From assembly GCA_965145485.1 (NCBI GenBank), contig CBCTCU010000046.1, positions 1 through 21,068 of the forward strand: a DNA stretch of 21,068 nt, read 5' to 3'. Shown one piece after another: positions 5,411 to 14,252 of the stretch. Source of the stretch: CABQCM01 sp965145485. Lineage in GTDB: Bacteria > Bacillota > Clostridia > Oscillospirales > Acutalibacteraceae. The notes beneath the pieces were generated by a model. That model was given only the letters and a program-made list of their open reading frames with translations. It had not been told where the DNA came from and did no database searches. The position numbers and the translations under genes were made by a program. How positions within the stretch are numbered: position 1 is the stretch's first letter; every line of letters starts with the position of its first letter.

Positions 5411-5611
5411 ATGGACATCCGTGTAGGCGATGTTCTGTGGATGAAAAAGCCGCATCCCTGCGGGAGTCAGCAATTTCTGGTTCTGCGCATTGGGATGGAT
5501 TTTCGCATCCGTTGCACCGGGTGCGGGCGCGAGGTCATGGTGCCGCGGGCAAAATGCGAAAAAAACATCAAAAAAGTAATTCGAGAGCCGTTGGAGGACC
5601 GTCATGTTTGA
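5411..5611 (+). CDS. DUF951 family protein
   Basis: The 66-residue protein matches the conserved DUF951 pattern of Firmicutes: an N-terminal VGDVLWMKKPHPCGS, then FLVLRIGMDFRIRCTGCG, then VMVPRAKCEK. The Cys-Gly and Cys-x-x-Cys positions (residues about 17, 35 and 38) are conserved features of the family, whose function is not established; a small nucleic-acid or zinc-binding role is commonly suspected. The ribosome binding site is TGAGGTGA just before the ATG. The end overlaps the start of prfA by eight bases, so the two are translationally coupled. Confidence 0.88.
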   Translation: MDIRVGDVLWMKKPHPCGSQQFLVLRIGMDFRIRCTGCGREVMVPRAKCEKNIKKVIREPLEDRHV

Positions 5612-6695
5612 AAAGCTCGGCGACGTTGTGCGCCATTATGAAGATATTTCCGATCAGCTTCAGGATCCGGCCGTAATCGGCCAGCAGGATCGCTATCGAA
5701 GCCTGATGAAAGAATATAAGCAACTCACCCCCATCGTAGAAAAATACCGCGAGTATGAGAAACTGCGCGCCTCGGCCGAGGAAGCGAAGGGGATGCTCGA
5801 CCAGGGTGGGCTGGACCATGATTTTAAGCTCCTGGTAGAGGAGGAGTGGGAAACAGCCCGCGCCGGCATGGAGGCAGCGTCGGAGGAGCTCAAAATACTG
5901 CTGTTGCCAACCGACCCCAACGATGAACGCAATGTTATTGTCGAGATACGCGGTGGCGCCGGCGGGGATGAGGCGGCGCTTTTTGCCGCCGTGCTTTATC
6001 GAATGTATACCCTGTATGCTGAGAGCAGGCGGTGGAAGACCGAGCTGGTCAGCGCTAACGAGACCGAGTTGGGCGGATTCAAAGAAGTGAGCTTTATGAT
6101 CGAGGGTGAGGGCGCTTATTCCCGGCTCAAATACGAAAGCGGCGTTCACCGGGTGCAGCGGGTGCCTGAGACCGAGACCCAAGGGAGGGTTCACACCTCG
6201 ACGGTGACGGTGGCCGTACTGCCTGAGGCGGAGGATGTGGAGATTGAGATTAACCCGTCTGACCTTCAAATCGACACCTTCCGCTCGAGCGGCGCTGGCG
6301 GGCAGCATATCAACAAAACCGAGTCGGCTATCCGCATCACCCACCTGCCCACCGGGCTCATCGTGGAGTGTCAGGACGAACGAAGCCAGCATAAGAACAA
6401 GGAAAAGGCTTTAAAGGTACTGCGTTCGCGCCTGTATGACATCAAGCAGGCCGAGCAGACCGAGCAGATCGCCAGTGAGCGCCGTTCTCAGGTCGGCACC
6501 GGCGACCGCTCGGAGCGCATTCGCACCTACAATTACCCGCAGGGAAGGGTCAGCGATCATCGCATCGGTCTCACCCTGTATCACTTAGAGGCGATATTAA
6601 ACGGCGATCTCGACCAGGTGATTGACCCTCTAATCACGGCCGACCGGGCGCAGAAGCTACAGCAGGCACAGGCGACCGGGGGGGCTGAACAATGA
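5604..6695 (+). CDS. prfA: Peptide chain release factor 1
   Basis: RF1 recognises UAA and UAG stop codons and triggers peptide release on the ribosome. The 363-residue length is typical. The conserved GGQ loop is present (SSGAGGQHINKTESAIR), where the Gln is normally methylated by PrmC. The stop-codon reading motif is PxT-type (VPETETQGRVHTS), which separates RF1 from RF2 (SPF). The REP-like segment NYPQGRVSDHRIGLT near the C-terminus is also standard. ATG 5604 overlaps the DUF951 gene and the stop overlaps the next start by four bases, so this is a tight operon. No prmC lies next to it, which is somewhat unusual since prmC often follows prfA. Confidence 0.97.
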   Translation: MFEKLGDVVRHYEDISDQLQDPAVIGQQDRYRSLMKEYKQLTPIVEKYREYEKLRASAEEAKGMLDQGGLDHDFKLLVEEEWETARAGMEAASEELKILLLPTDPNDERNVIVEIRGGAGGDEAALFAAVLYRMYTLYAESRRWKTELVSANETELGGFKEVSFMIEGEGAYSRLKYESGVHRVQRVPETETQGRVHTSTVTVAVLPEAEDVEIEINPSDLQIDTFRSSGAGGQHINKTESAIRITHLPTGLIVECQDERSQHKNKEKALKVLRSRLYDIKQAEQTEQIASERRSQVGTGDRSERIRTYNYPQGRVSDHRIGLTLYHLEAILNGDLDQVIDPLITADRAQKLQQAQATGGAEQ

Positions 6696-7720
6696 CGACC
6701 GAATGGGTACCGCTCGGAACCCCTCCCGATCCACAGGCGGTTAACCGGATTGCCGAGCTGCTGCGAAAGGGCGGTCTTGCGGCCATACCCACCGAGACGG
6801 TATACGGCCTGGCTGCTAACGCCTTGGATGAAGATGCGGTGCGGCGTATTTTTGAGGCCAAGGGGCGTCCGCAGGACAATCCCCTGATTGTACATATTGA
6901 TACCATCGACATGCTCAAAAAAGTGGTGTGCCAGGCGCCGGCCAACGCAATGGCTTTGGCCGAGCGTTTTTGGCCCGGCCCGTTGACCATGGTGCTGGCG
7001 CGAAATCCGCAGGTTCCGGCCTGCGTGAGTGCGGGGCTGGATACGGTCGCTGTCCGTATGCCCTCTCACCCTGCCGCCGCGGCCATCATTCACGCCTGCG
7101 GACTACCTCTTGCGGCCCCTTCCGCCAACCGTTCGGGCAGCCCCAGCCCGACTACGGCAAAGCATGTCCTCAGCGATTTGAATGGACGTATCGACGCCAT
7201 AGCCGACGGCGGCCCCTGCACGGTGGGGGTGGAGTCGACGGTGATCAGCCTGGTTTCGGAGAAGCCCCGCCTGCTCCGGCCGGGAGGGATCACGCCGGAG
7301 CAACTGGCCGATGTCCTGGGCGAGATTGAGATCGATCCCGCCGTCACGGGAGAGATGGTCAGCTCGGTTGCCTCCTCTCCGGGAATGAAATACAAGCATT
7401 ATTCGCCCAACGCCGACGTCATTATGGTGAAGGGTTCTCTGGCGCAATTTCAAGAATTTACCGCCGCGCTCGATCACACACAAGGCGTTTTTGCCTTGTG
7501 CTTCGACGGGGAGGAAGCTATGCTTCCCCTCCCCTGCGTCACGTATGGCCACGCCGACCGGCCGCAGGAGCAGTCCCAGCGCCTTTTTGCCGCGCTGCGG
7601 GAGCTGGACGAACGGGGCGCGACAAAGGTGTATGCCCGATGCCCTGATCCATCCGGCATAGGGCTTGCTGTCTATAACCGGTTGCAGCGGGCGGCGGCTT
7701 TTCAATTGATTGCGCTATAA
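6692..7720 (+). CDS. Threonylcarbamoyl-AMP synthase (Sua5 type)
   Basis: The enzyme makes threonylcarbamoyl-AMP from Thr, bicarbonate and ATP, the first step of the t6A37 modification of ANN-decoding tRNAs. The YrdC-like domain spans about residues 14-205 with conserved IPTETVYGLAANA, KGRPQDNPLIVH and PSANRSGSPSPT segments. It is followed by the SPGMKYKHYSP linker and a C-terminal Sua5 domain (about 245-340), which separates it from the shorter TsaC. Its 342 residues are normal for Sua5/YwlC. The ATG overlaps the prfA stop (ATGA), as often found in Firmicutes where ywlC lies near prfA. Confidence 0.95.
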   Translation: MTTEWVPLGTPPDPQAVNRIAELLRKGGLAAIPTETVYGLAANALDEDAVRRIFEAKGRPQDNPLIVHIDTIDMLKKVVCQAPANAMALAERFWPGPLTMVLARNPQVPACVSAGLDTVAVRMPSHPAAAAIIHACGLPLAAPSANRSGSPSPTTAKHVLSDLNGRIDAIADGGPCTVGVESTVISLVSEKPRLLRPGGITPEQLADVLGEIEIDPAVTGEMVSSVASSPGMKYKHYSPNADVIMVKGSLAQFQEFTAALDHTQGVFALCFDGEEAMLPLPCVTYGHADRPQEQSQRLFAALRELDERGATKVYARCPDPSGIGLAVYNRLQRAAAFQLIAL

Positions 7721-7759
7721 AAGAAGCAAAGCTGCGCAAACTAAACGGGTGATTTCCAG

Positions 7760-8359
7760 ATGAAGCAAATGGTAATAGGCCTTACCGGCCCGATCGGCGC
7801 CGGTAAATCGAGTGTATCCGCCCTGCTGCAGGCAATGGGGATGCACTGTATCGACGCTGATGTTGTGTCCCGCCAGGTTGTCATGCCGGGCTCGGATTGT
7901 CTTAAAGAATTGACGCAGGCGTTTGGTGAGGGGATTTTGGACGATGGGGCGCTCAATCGCAAAAAGCTCGCTGCGGTCGCCTTTTCCAACCAAACGAACC
8001 AGCGCAAACTGGGCCAGATTACACACCCTTATATTACAAGGGAGATTGTTCGTCAAATCGAAGCCCTGCCGGAATCTGCCACCGTGGTGGTGGAGGCTAC
8101 GTTGTTGTTCGGAAGCCCGATCGAGCCGCTGTGCGGTGCTACCGTGGCTGTGGTGGCTGACGATACAGTGCGTCTGGGGCGCATTCTAAAGCGCGACCAT
8201 ACCGACCGTGAATCCGCCCTGGCGCGGATGCGGGCCCAGCCGAGTTGTGAGGAATACCAAAAAAGGGCGACATTTACGGTCGTCAATAACGGCGGATATG
8301 ACGAGCTAAAACGGCAAAGCGAGCGATTGTACCACATGCTGAAGGAGGCGTGCGAATGA
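7760..8359 (+). CDS. coaE: Dephospho-CoA kinase
   Basis: The protein phosphorylates the 3'-hydroxyl of dephospho-CoA, the last step of coenzyme A synthesis. The 199-residue length fits. The P-loop GPIGAGKSS occupies residues 10-18, followed by the DADVVSR motif (33-39) that binds the acceptor, the VVVEATLLFGS strand and a lid region with RMRAQPS. The usual acidic residue of the Walker-B-like strand (L-D-A-P-L-L-F in many CoaE) appears here as VEATLLF, a mild variation. The ribosome binding site is weak (GGGTGA about ten bases upstream). It lies 39 bases after the Sua5 gene and its stop overlaps the transglycosylase start. Confidence 0.94.
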   Translation: MKQMVIGLTGPIGAGKSSVSALLQAMGMHCIDADVVSRQVVMPGSDCLKELTQAFGEGILDDGALNRKKLAAVAFSNQTNQRKLGQITHPYITREIVRQIEALPESATVVVEATLLFGSPIEPLCGATVAVVADDTVRLGRILKRDHTDRESALARMRAQPSCEEYQKRATFTVVNNGGYDELKRQSERLYHMLKEACE

Positions 8360-8895
8360 AAAAAAAGAGGCGTCTTCTTAGAAATCTCTTGTGTTTCGTT
8401 CTGATTGTAGCGGCAGTCTTTTTTGGCTCCAATCTGGTGATGAAGCAGATGTATCCTATAAAATATGAGGAATACGTAGAAGAATATGCCAGCCAGCAAA
8501 ACCTTGAGCCGGAGCTGGTCTATGCGGTGATTAAATGCGAAAGCGGCTTTGATCCTCAGGCCGTATCGGTTGTGGACGCCAAGGGATTGATGCAGATAAC
8601 CGATGAGACGTTCGAGTGGCTGCAAACCAAAACCAAAGAATCCATGGAACCCACCGCCCTGTTTGACCCTGAAACCAGCATTCGATACGGCACCATGCTG
8701 TTACGGATGCATTTGGATGAATTCGGCGATCTGTCGTTGGCGCTGGCCGCCTACCACGCCGGCCGCGGCCGGGTGAACCAGTGGATTGACGAGGCTGAGA
8801 GTGCGAACAGCACCGAAATTATACAATACGAAGATACTCAAAGCTATGTTTCCAAAGTAACCGAAGCCAAAAAGGTATACGAAACCTTATATTAA
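8356..8895 (+). CDS. Membrane-anchored lytic transglycosylase (SLT domain)
   Basis: The enzyme is expected to cleave peptidoglycan between MurNAc and GlcNAc with anhydro-MurNAc formation, outside the membrane. The 179-residue protein has a basic N-terminus and a membrane anchor (about residues 9-28). The SLT domain from about 40 carries the catalytic Glu62 in CESGFDP, the GLMQIT segment (77-82) and AYHAGRGRV (132-140), all family hallmarks. The start was placed at ATG 8356, which overlaps the coaE stop (ATGA) and has GAAGGAGG seven bases upstream; a GTG two codons earlier is too near that site. It is the small soluble-domain type common in Firmicutes. Confidence 0.92.
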   Translation: MKKKRRLLRNLLCFVLIVAAVFFGSNLVMKQMYPIKYEEYVEEYASQQNLEPELVYAVIKCESGFDPQAVSVVDAKGLMQITDETFEWLQTKTKESMEPTALFDPETSIRYGTMLLRMHLDEFGDLSLALAAYHAGRGRVNQWIDEAESANSTEIIQYEDTQSYVSKVTEAKKVYETLY

Positions 8896-8916
8896 GATAG
8901 AAATGGAGTGTAAGCT

Positions 8917-10320
8917 ATGGAAGAGAAAACTGTGGCGGCCAAACGCAAGGAAGAGCTTTTTGAGCAGCAGAAAAACGGTTGGAATATTGTCACCGACAAC
9001 ACAGCCGAACGGGCATTTGAATTTTGCGAGGGCTACAAGGCTTTTCTGGATGCGGCGAAAACCGAACGCGAGGCTTGTGCGGCGGCCATTCAGTTGGCCG
9101 AAACCGCCGGCTTTGTGGAATACGACCGTGAGGCGGTCTACCAGCCCGGCGACCGGGTTTACCGGTGCAATCGGGGCAAATCGGTCATCTTCGCCGTGAT
9201 CGGCCGCAAGCCCATTGCCAGCGGCGTGCGCATTGCAGCGGCTCACATCGATTCGCCGCGCCTTGATTTAAAGCAGCATCCGCTCTATGAGGACAGCGAC
9301 CTGGCCTTTTTTAAGACGCACTATTACGGCGGGATTCGCAAGTATCAGTGGCCTACTATCCCCCTTGCGCTCCACGGTGTGGTGATCCGGCGCGACGGCA
9401 CGGCGGTCACCGTCTCGATTGGCGAGGAGGAATCCGACCCATGCTTTGTTGTGACCGACTTGCTGCCCCATCTGGCGGCGGAGCAATCCAAGCGCAAGCT
9501 ATCCGACGGTATCCGTGGTGAGGAGCTAAACATCCTGATCGGCAGCAGGCCCTTTAACCGCGACCCCGAAAGCGAGCAGGTCAAGCTGAATATACTCCAT
9601 ATACTCCATCAAAAATACGGTTTGATTGAATCGGACTTCATCTCGGCGGAACTAGAGGCGGTGCCGGCTTATAAGGCGAGGGATATCGGTTTTGACCGTT
9701 CCATGCTGGGGGCCTATGGGCACGACGACCGTGTCTGCGCCTACCCCTCGTTGCAGGCGATCCTTGACTGCAAGCTGCCTGAGAAAACCGTTCTGACCAT
9801 CCTGACCGATAAAGAGGAAACCGGATCGGACGGCAACACCGGCCTCAACTCGGCCTATCTTGAAAACTTTGTCAAGGACCTTTGCCGGATGCAGGAAGCC
9901 GACGCCTGGGAGGTGCTCTCAAGGTCAGAGTGCCTTTCGGCCGATGTCAACGCCGCTTTTGACGCTACCTTTGCGGAACCCTTTGAACGGCGCAACGCCA
10001 GCTTCCTCAACCGTGGCGTCGTGGTAACAAAATACACCGGCTCGAGAGGGAAATACGATACCTCCGATGCTTCGGCCGAGTATGCCGGCCGGATTCGCCG
10101 GTTGCTCGACGCAAACCATGTCGTTTGGCAGACGGGCGAACTGGGTAAGGTCGACGCCGGTGGCGGCGGCACCGTGGCAAAGTATATTGCCGCCCTCAAT
10201 GTGGACGTGATCGATATTGGCGTGCCGGTGCTATCCATGCATTCGCCGTTTGAAGTGGTGTCCAAGCTGGATGTGTATATGACATACCAGGCCGTCTCTG
10301 CCTTTTTTGGCGATGACTAA
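8917..10320 (+). CDS. M18 family aminopeptidase
   Basis: This 467-residue zinc aminopeptidase removes N-terminal residues from peptides in the cytoplasm. The M18 metal ligands and catalytic residues are visible in their usual contexts: AAHIDSPRLDLK, AYGHDDRVCAYPS, DKEETGSDGNTG, CLSADVNAAFD and the C-terminal LSMHSPFEVVSKLD. Its length matches the bacterial ApeA/ApeB-like group, which is more distant from yeast aminopeptidase I. The ribosome binding site GGAG lies about nine bases before the ATG. It is the last gene of the plus-strand cluster; a strong hairpin follows at 10463. Confidence 0.94.
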   Translation: MEEKTVAAKRKEELFEQQKNGWNIVTDNTAERAFEFCEGYKAFLDAAKTEREACAAAIQLAETAGFVEYDREAVYQPGDRVYRCNRGKSVIFAVIGRKPIASGVRIAAAHIDSPRLDLKQHPLYEDSDLAFFKTHYYGGIRKYQWPTIPLALHGVVIRRDGTAVTVSIGEEESDPCFVVTDLLPHLAAEQSKRKLSDGIRGEELNILIGSRPFNRDPESEQVKLNILHILHQKYGLIESDFISAELEAVPAYKARDIGFDRSMLGAYGHDDRVCAYPSLQAILDCKLPEKTVLTILTDKEETGSDGNTGLNSAYLENFVKDLCRMQEADAWEVLSRSECLSADVNAAFDATFAEPFERRNASFLNRGVVVTKYTGSRGKYDTSDASAEYAGRIRRLLDANHVVWQTGELGKVDAGGGGTVAKYIAALNVDVIDIGVPVLSMHSPFEVVSKLDVYMTYQAVSAFFGDD

Positions 10321-10462
10321 GTTCGTCGTATGCGGGGTAACGCTGTCAGCACTGCGATGATTCCGTTTTGAGGGCATCAAACTTGTGCCGGCGTATATCA
10401 CGCACCATACGCCGCGCTCTATATCAGAGGCCTCTTTGAGTTTGAGCCGATTTCTCCAAACC

Positions 10463-10500
10463 AACGCCCCGCAGACCGAATGCCTGCGGGGCGTTTTGTA
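10463..10500 (+). terminator. Rho-independent terminator after the M18 gene (possibly bidirectional)
   Basis: Perfect 12-bp arms AACGCCCCGCAG (10463-10474) and CTGCGGGGCGTT (10484-10495) are followed by TTTTGTA. It sits between convergent genes, 12 bases beyond the stop of the minus-strand oxidoreductase gene, so it may stop both transcripts; the T-tract is better on the plus strand. Confidence 0.88.
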
Positions 10501-10511
10501 TCGTCTTTTTA

Positions 10512-11141
10512 TCACTCGGCCACAACGCTGATTCTCTGCCGAATGTGATTCCCATCGACTGCCTCGTCAACCATGGCGATGGCATAGTCCGCATAGCTGA
10601 TGACGCTCTCCCCTTTGGAATTGAGGATTATCTCCTCACCGCCCAAAATATACTTGCCGGTTCTGGGGCCATCGGCCTGAAAGTCACCCGCGGGGCTGAT
10701 ATACGTCCATTTTACATCGTTGCGCTGGCGCAGCTGCGACAGCGCCTTGGCCATGGCAGCTGCCAGGGGCTTAAAGATGTCTGGAAAACCAGGGCCATCC
10801 GCGACGCATGCGGTATGATCTGCATTCACATAGAGGCTCCCAGCACCACCAACCACCAGCAACCGGGTTTGTGTACCCGAAAGAATGTCGCATAAATGCT
10901 TCAGTGAGGTGCTGTGCTGAGGCAAAGTCTCTTCCGCCCAGGCTCCAAACGCGTCGATGACCACATCAAACCCCGCCAGATCGGCAACCGTCAAATCGAA
11001 CAAATCTTTTTGCAGCACCTTTTGTGCAACGGTCTGATTCTGTCCTCGGACAACCGCGGTAACGTCTATCCCCCTGCCAACAGCCTCTTTGACAATAAGC
11101 TTACCGGCCTTGCCATTGGCGCAAACAACAGCGATTTTCAT
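10512..11141 (-). CDS. NAD(P)-binding oxidoreductase, YwnB/NmrA-like
   Basis: The 209-residue atypical short-chain-dehydrogenase fold begins with MKIAVVCANGKAGKLIV, a dinucleotide-binding Gly-rich loop, followed by a second strand ending in VVRG (typical for NADP(H) phosphate contact). DVVIDAFGAW and RLLVVGGAGSLYV follow, and WTYISPAGDF lies near the substrate side. This is the pattern of proteins annotated as Rrf2-linked NADH-flavin reductase (COG2910), whose substrate is not firmly known. The ATG at 11141 follows GGAGG closely. The paired Rrf2-type regulator gene lies directly upstream on the same strand, and the promoter between them carries two matching operator candidates, so control by that regulator is likely. 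Confidence 0.86.
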   Translation of the reverse strand: MKIAVVCANGKAGKLIVKEAVGRGIDVTAVVRGQNQTVAQKVLQKDLFDLTVADLAGFDVVIDAFGAWAEETLPQHSTSLKHLCDILSGTQTRLLVVGGAGSLYVNADHTACVADGPGFPDIFKPLAAAMAKALSQLRQRNDVKWTYISPAGDFQADGPRTGKYILGGEEIILNSKGESVISYADYAIAMVDEAVDGNHIRQRISVVAE

Positions 11142-11173
11142 AGCGATACCTCCAAGAAATCTGTTTTATATAT

Positions 11174-11192
11174 TGTAACTATTTATGTTACA
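11174..11192. promoter_or_regulatory. Operator candidate 1 (TGTAA-N9-TTACA)
   Basis: TGTAAC (11174-11179) and GTTACA (11187-11192) form a 19-bp palindrome just downstream of the -10 box of the oxidoreductase promoter, about where transcription would begin. It shares its outer bases and length with a second palindrome at 11216-11234. Confidence 0.7.
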
Positions 11193-11197
11193 TCTAG

Positions 11198-11226
11198 AGT
11201 ATAGCACATTAATGATGTAATGTCAA
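11198..11226 (-). promoter_or_regulatory. Consensus promoter of the oxidoreductase gene
   Basis: On the minus strand TTGACA (complement of 11221-11226) and TATACT (complement of 11198-11203) are 17 bases apart. The -35 box is inside operator candidate 2 and the start region inside candidate 1, so repressor binding would block polymerase. Confidence 0.85.
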
Positions 11227-11234
11227 TAGTTACA
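11216..11234. promoter_or_regulatory. Operator candidate 2 (TGTAA-N9-TTACA)
   Basis: TGTAA (11216-11220) and TTACA (11230-11234) flank nine bases that contain the -35 box of the oxidoreductase promoter. The arms can be extended to GATGTAA / TTACATC (11214-11236). Same 5-9-5 layout as candidate 1, 42 bases apart centre to centre, that is four helical turns. Confidence 0.7.
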
Positions 11235-11312
11235 TCGTGATTTTTTTGCTAAATGGAAAAGGCGACTCCAGTTGTCTTACGCCGACTGCCCTTCTTGGGG
11301 AAGATGGGTTTT

Positions 11313-11351
11313 TAGCCAAAATAAAAGCCCTATCCTCGACAGGGACAGGGC
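11313..11351 (-). terminator. Rho-independent terminator after the Rrf2 gene
   Basis: On the minus strand the arms GCCCTGTCC and GGATAGGGC (complements of 11343-11351 and 11327-11335) form a stem with one wobble pair, followed by TTTTATTTT. It separates the regulator gene from the oxidoreductase gene, so each has its own transcript. Confidence 0.85.
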
Positions 11352-11369
11352 ATCAAAGCAAAAAGTAAG

Positions 11370-11813
11370 TCAGTTGTTATCCAATGCAATGTATTTTTCG
11401 GTATCACGTATCACATCCGCCATAGTGATTTTCTTCATCTCATCTTCCATAGCAGTCTGTACCCGCTGAAGTTTATCATCCAAAATCTTATGGATATTCT
11501 TCCCCACCGGGCATTGCCGGTTGGGATTTTCATGAAAATGAAAGAGCGTCCCTTGCTCCACGCAATCCACCGCGCGGTATACATCCAAAAAGGTGATATC
11601 CTCCAACGGCTTTGCGATAGAGGCTCCCCCACTCCCCCTCCGCACGGCGATCAGGCCAGCTTTTTTCAGTTGCGCCAATAGCTTGCGAATGATGACTGGA
11701 TTGACGTTGACGCTGGATGCCAAAAAATCACTGGTCACTTTGTATTCCTTTTCAAAGGTCTCAATACAGGCAAAAATATGAATAGCAATGGTAAACCGGC
11801 TGGATATCTGCAT
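11370..11813 (-). CDS. Rrf2 family transcriptional regulator (YwnA-like)
   Basis: The 147-residue winged-helix protein begins MQISSRFTIAIHIFACIE, the standard Rrf2 N-terminus. The recognition helix region NVNPVIIRKLLAQLKKAGL and the wing RRGSGGASIAKP follow, then the dimerisation helix. Cysteines lie near residues 16, 79 and 96 but the three-cysteine cluster spacing of IscR/NsrR is absent, so it is more like the YwnA/CymR type without an Fe-S cluster; a single CPVG cysteine might sense redox or thiol stress. A longer open frame reaches 11897, but the ATG at 11813 has GAGGGAA upstream and the longer frame would include the promoter. It likely represses the downstream NAD(P)-binding protein gene. 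Confidence 0.9.
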   Translation of the reverse strand: MQISSRFTIAIHIFACIETFEKEYKVTSDFLASSVNVNPVIIRKLLAQLKKAGLIAVRRGSGGASIAKPLEDITFLDVYRAVDCVEQGTLFHFHENPNRQCPVGKNIHKILDDKLQRVQTAMEDEMKKITMADVIRDTEKYIALDNN

Positions 11814-11849
11814 GGCAATTTCCCTCAATGATCCTTCAATGATAGTTTT

Positions 11850-11878
11850 ATTATAACAAGACGCTAATGTTATGTCAA
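11850..11878 (-). promoter_or_regulatory. Consensus promoter of the Rrf2 gene with internal palindrome
   Basis: Minus-strand TTGACA (complement of 11873-11878) and TATAAT (complement of 11850-11855) are 17 bases apart, a perfect sigma-A promoter. Between and partly over the boxes is ATAACA / TGTTAT (11853-11858 and 11868-11873) with a 9-base centre, which has the same spacing as the TGTAA-N9-TTACA sites and may be the autoregulatory operator. Confidence 0.85.
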
Positions 11879-12111
11879 CAACGACGCAATTTCTCACAAA
11901 GTTGCTGTGTACAGTCCACTGCTCCCTGCGTCCCGGCTGGCATACTAGAGCTTTCTGTTGGGAAGAGACAACATATCCCCACCTTGTACGGGACAGTGGA
12001 GGGCCATTAATCCACCGTAAACTGCCGCAATGATACAGGCAGTATCGCTATAGCGTCGGTTTATGCTGGCAGGAGCGCCCGGTTGCGTCCCCTGCTTTCT
12101 CGGAAAATGAT

Positions 12112-12152
12112 ACAGAAAAACATCCGGAAAGTGCAAAGACTTCCCGGATGTT
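12112..12152 (-). terminator. Rho-independent terminator after groEL
   Basis: Minus-strand arms AACATCCGG and CCGGATGTT (12144-12152 and 12119-12127) enclose a 16-base loop, followed by TTTTCTG. It lies 17 bases beyond the groEL stop. Confidence 0.85.
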
Positions 12153-12168
12153 GATTTTCCAAAAGGGA

Positions 12169-13809
<1,641 letters not shown>

Positions 13810-13837
13810 AATGATTTATCCTCCTGTTCAAGATTAG

Positions 13838-14122
13838 TTATTCCACAATCGCGAGAATATCCGACTGACGCACGATGGTGTATTCCTCGCCGTCTACCTT
13901 AACTTCTGTGCCCGAATATTTGCTGGTGATGACCTTATCGCCCACCTTGACGTACATTTTCACTTCGTTGCCGTCTACCATACCGCCCGGGCCGACAGCG
14001 ATAATTTCCGCTACCTGGGGTTTCTCTTTTGCGGTACCGGCCAGAATGATGCCACTCTTGGTGGTTTCTTCCGCTTCGACCATTTTTACTACTACACGGT
14101 CTGCCAAAGGTTTGAGTGTCAT
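13838..14122 (-). CDS. groES: Co-chaperonin GroES (Hsp10)
   Basis: The lid of the GroEL chamber. The 94-residue length is standard. It starts MTLKPLADRVVVKMVEAEE, followed by the mobile loop TTKSGIILAG that contacts GroEL, then VGPGGMVDG and the YSGTEVKVDGEEY segment. AGGAGG lies just before the ATG. It is the first gene of the operon, directly after a CIRCE element, so HrcA repression with heat induction is expected. Confidence 0.98.
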   Translation of the reverse strand: MTLKPLADRVVVKMVEAEETTKSGIILAGTAKEKPQVAEIIAVGPGGMVDGNEVKMYVKVGDKVITSKYSGTEVKVDGEEYTIVRQSDILAIVE

Positions 14123-14155
14123 GTTTATTCCTCCTAAATATAATAAACGTAAGAT

Positions 14156-14182
14156 TTAGCACTTCAACTCCCCGAGTGCTAA
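14156..14182. promoter_or_regulatory. CIRCE operator (HrcA binding site)
   Basis: TTAGCACTT (14156-14164), nine bases, GAGTGCTAA (14174-14182): the classical CIRCE inverted repeat with a single mismatch in one arm. It lies between the promoter and the groES ribosome binding site. Confidence 0.96.
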
Positions 14183-14187
14183 ATCCT

Positions 14188-14215
14188 ATTATACCAGCAT
14201 CTTTCCAAAAATCAA
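14188..14215 (-). promoter_or_regulatory. groES-groEL promoter
   Basis: Minus-strand TTGATT (complement of 14210-14215) and TATAAT (complement of 14188-14193), 16 bases apart, directly upstream of CIRCE. Confidence 0.8.
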
Positions 14216-14252
14216 GGGGGTTTTTCCCAACTTTTTAATTGTTAAAAGTTTC

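Larger units (their letters stand above)
11814..12168. other. Intergenic region between Rrf2 gene and groEL
   Basis: Apart from the Rrf2 promoter (11850-11878) and the groEL terminator near 12119-12152, the stretch 11880-12110 shows no credible gene, RNA or repeat. Short open frames there lack ribosome binding sites. Confidence 0.5.

Noticed and set aside
5568..6392. 274-codon minus-strand frame
   Set aside because: Lies antisense to prfA, whose motifs are clear; no ribosome binding site.
11814..11897. 28-codon extension of the Rrf2 regulator
   Set aside because: It would include the regulator's own consensus promoter; MQISSRF is the normal family N-terminus.
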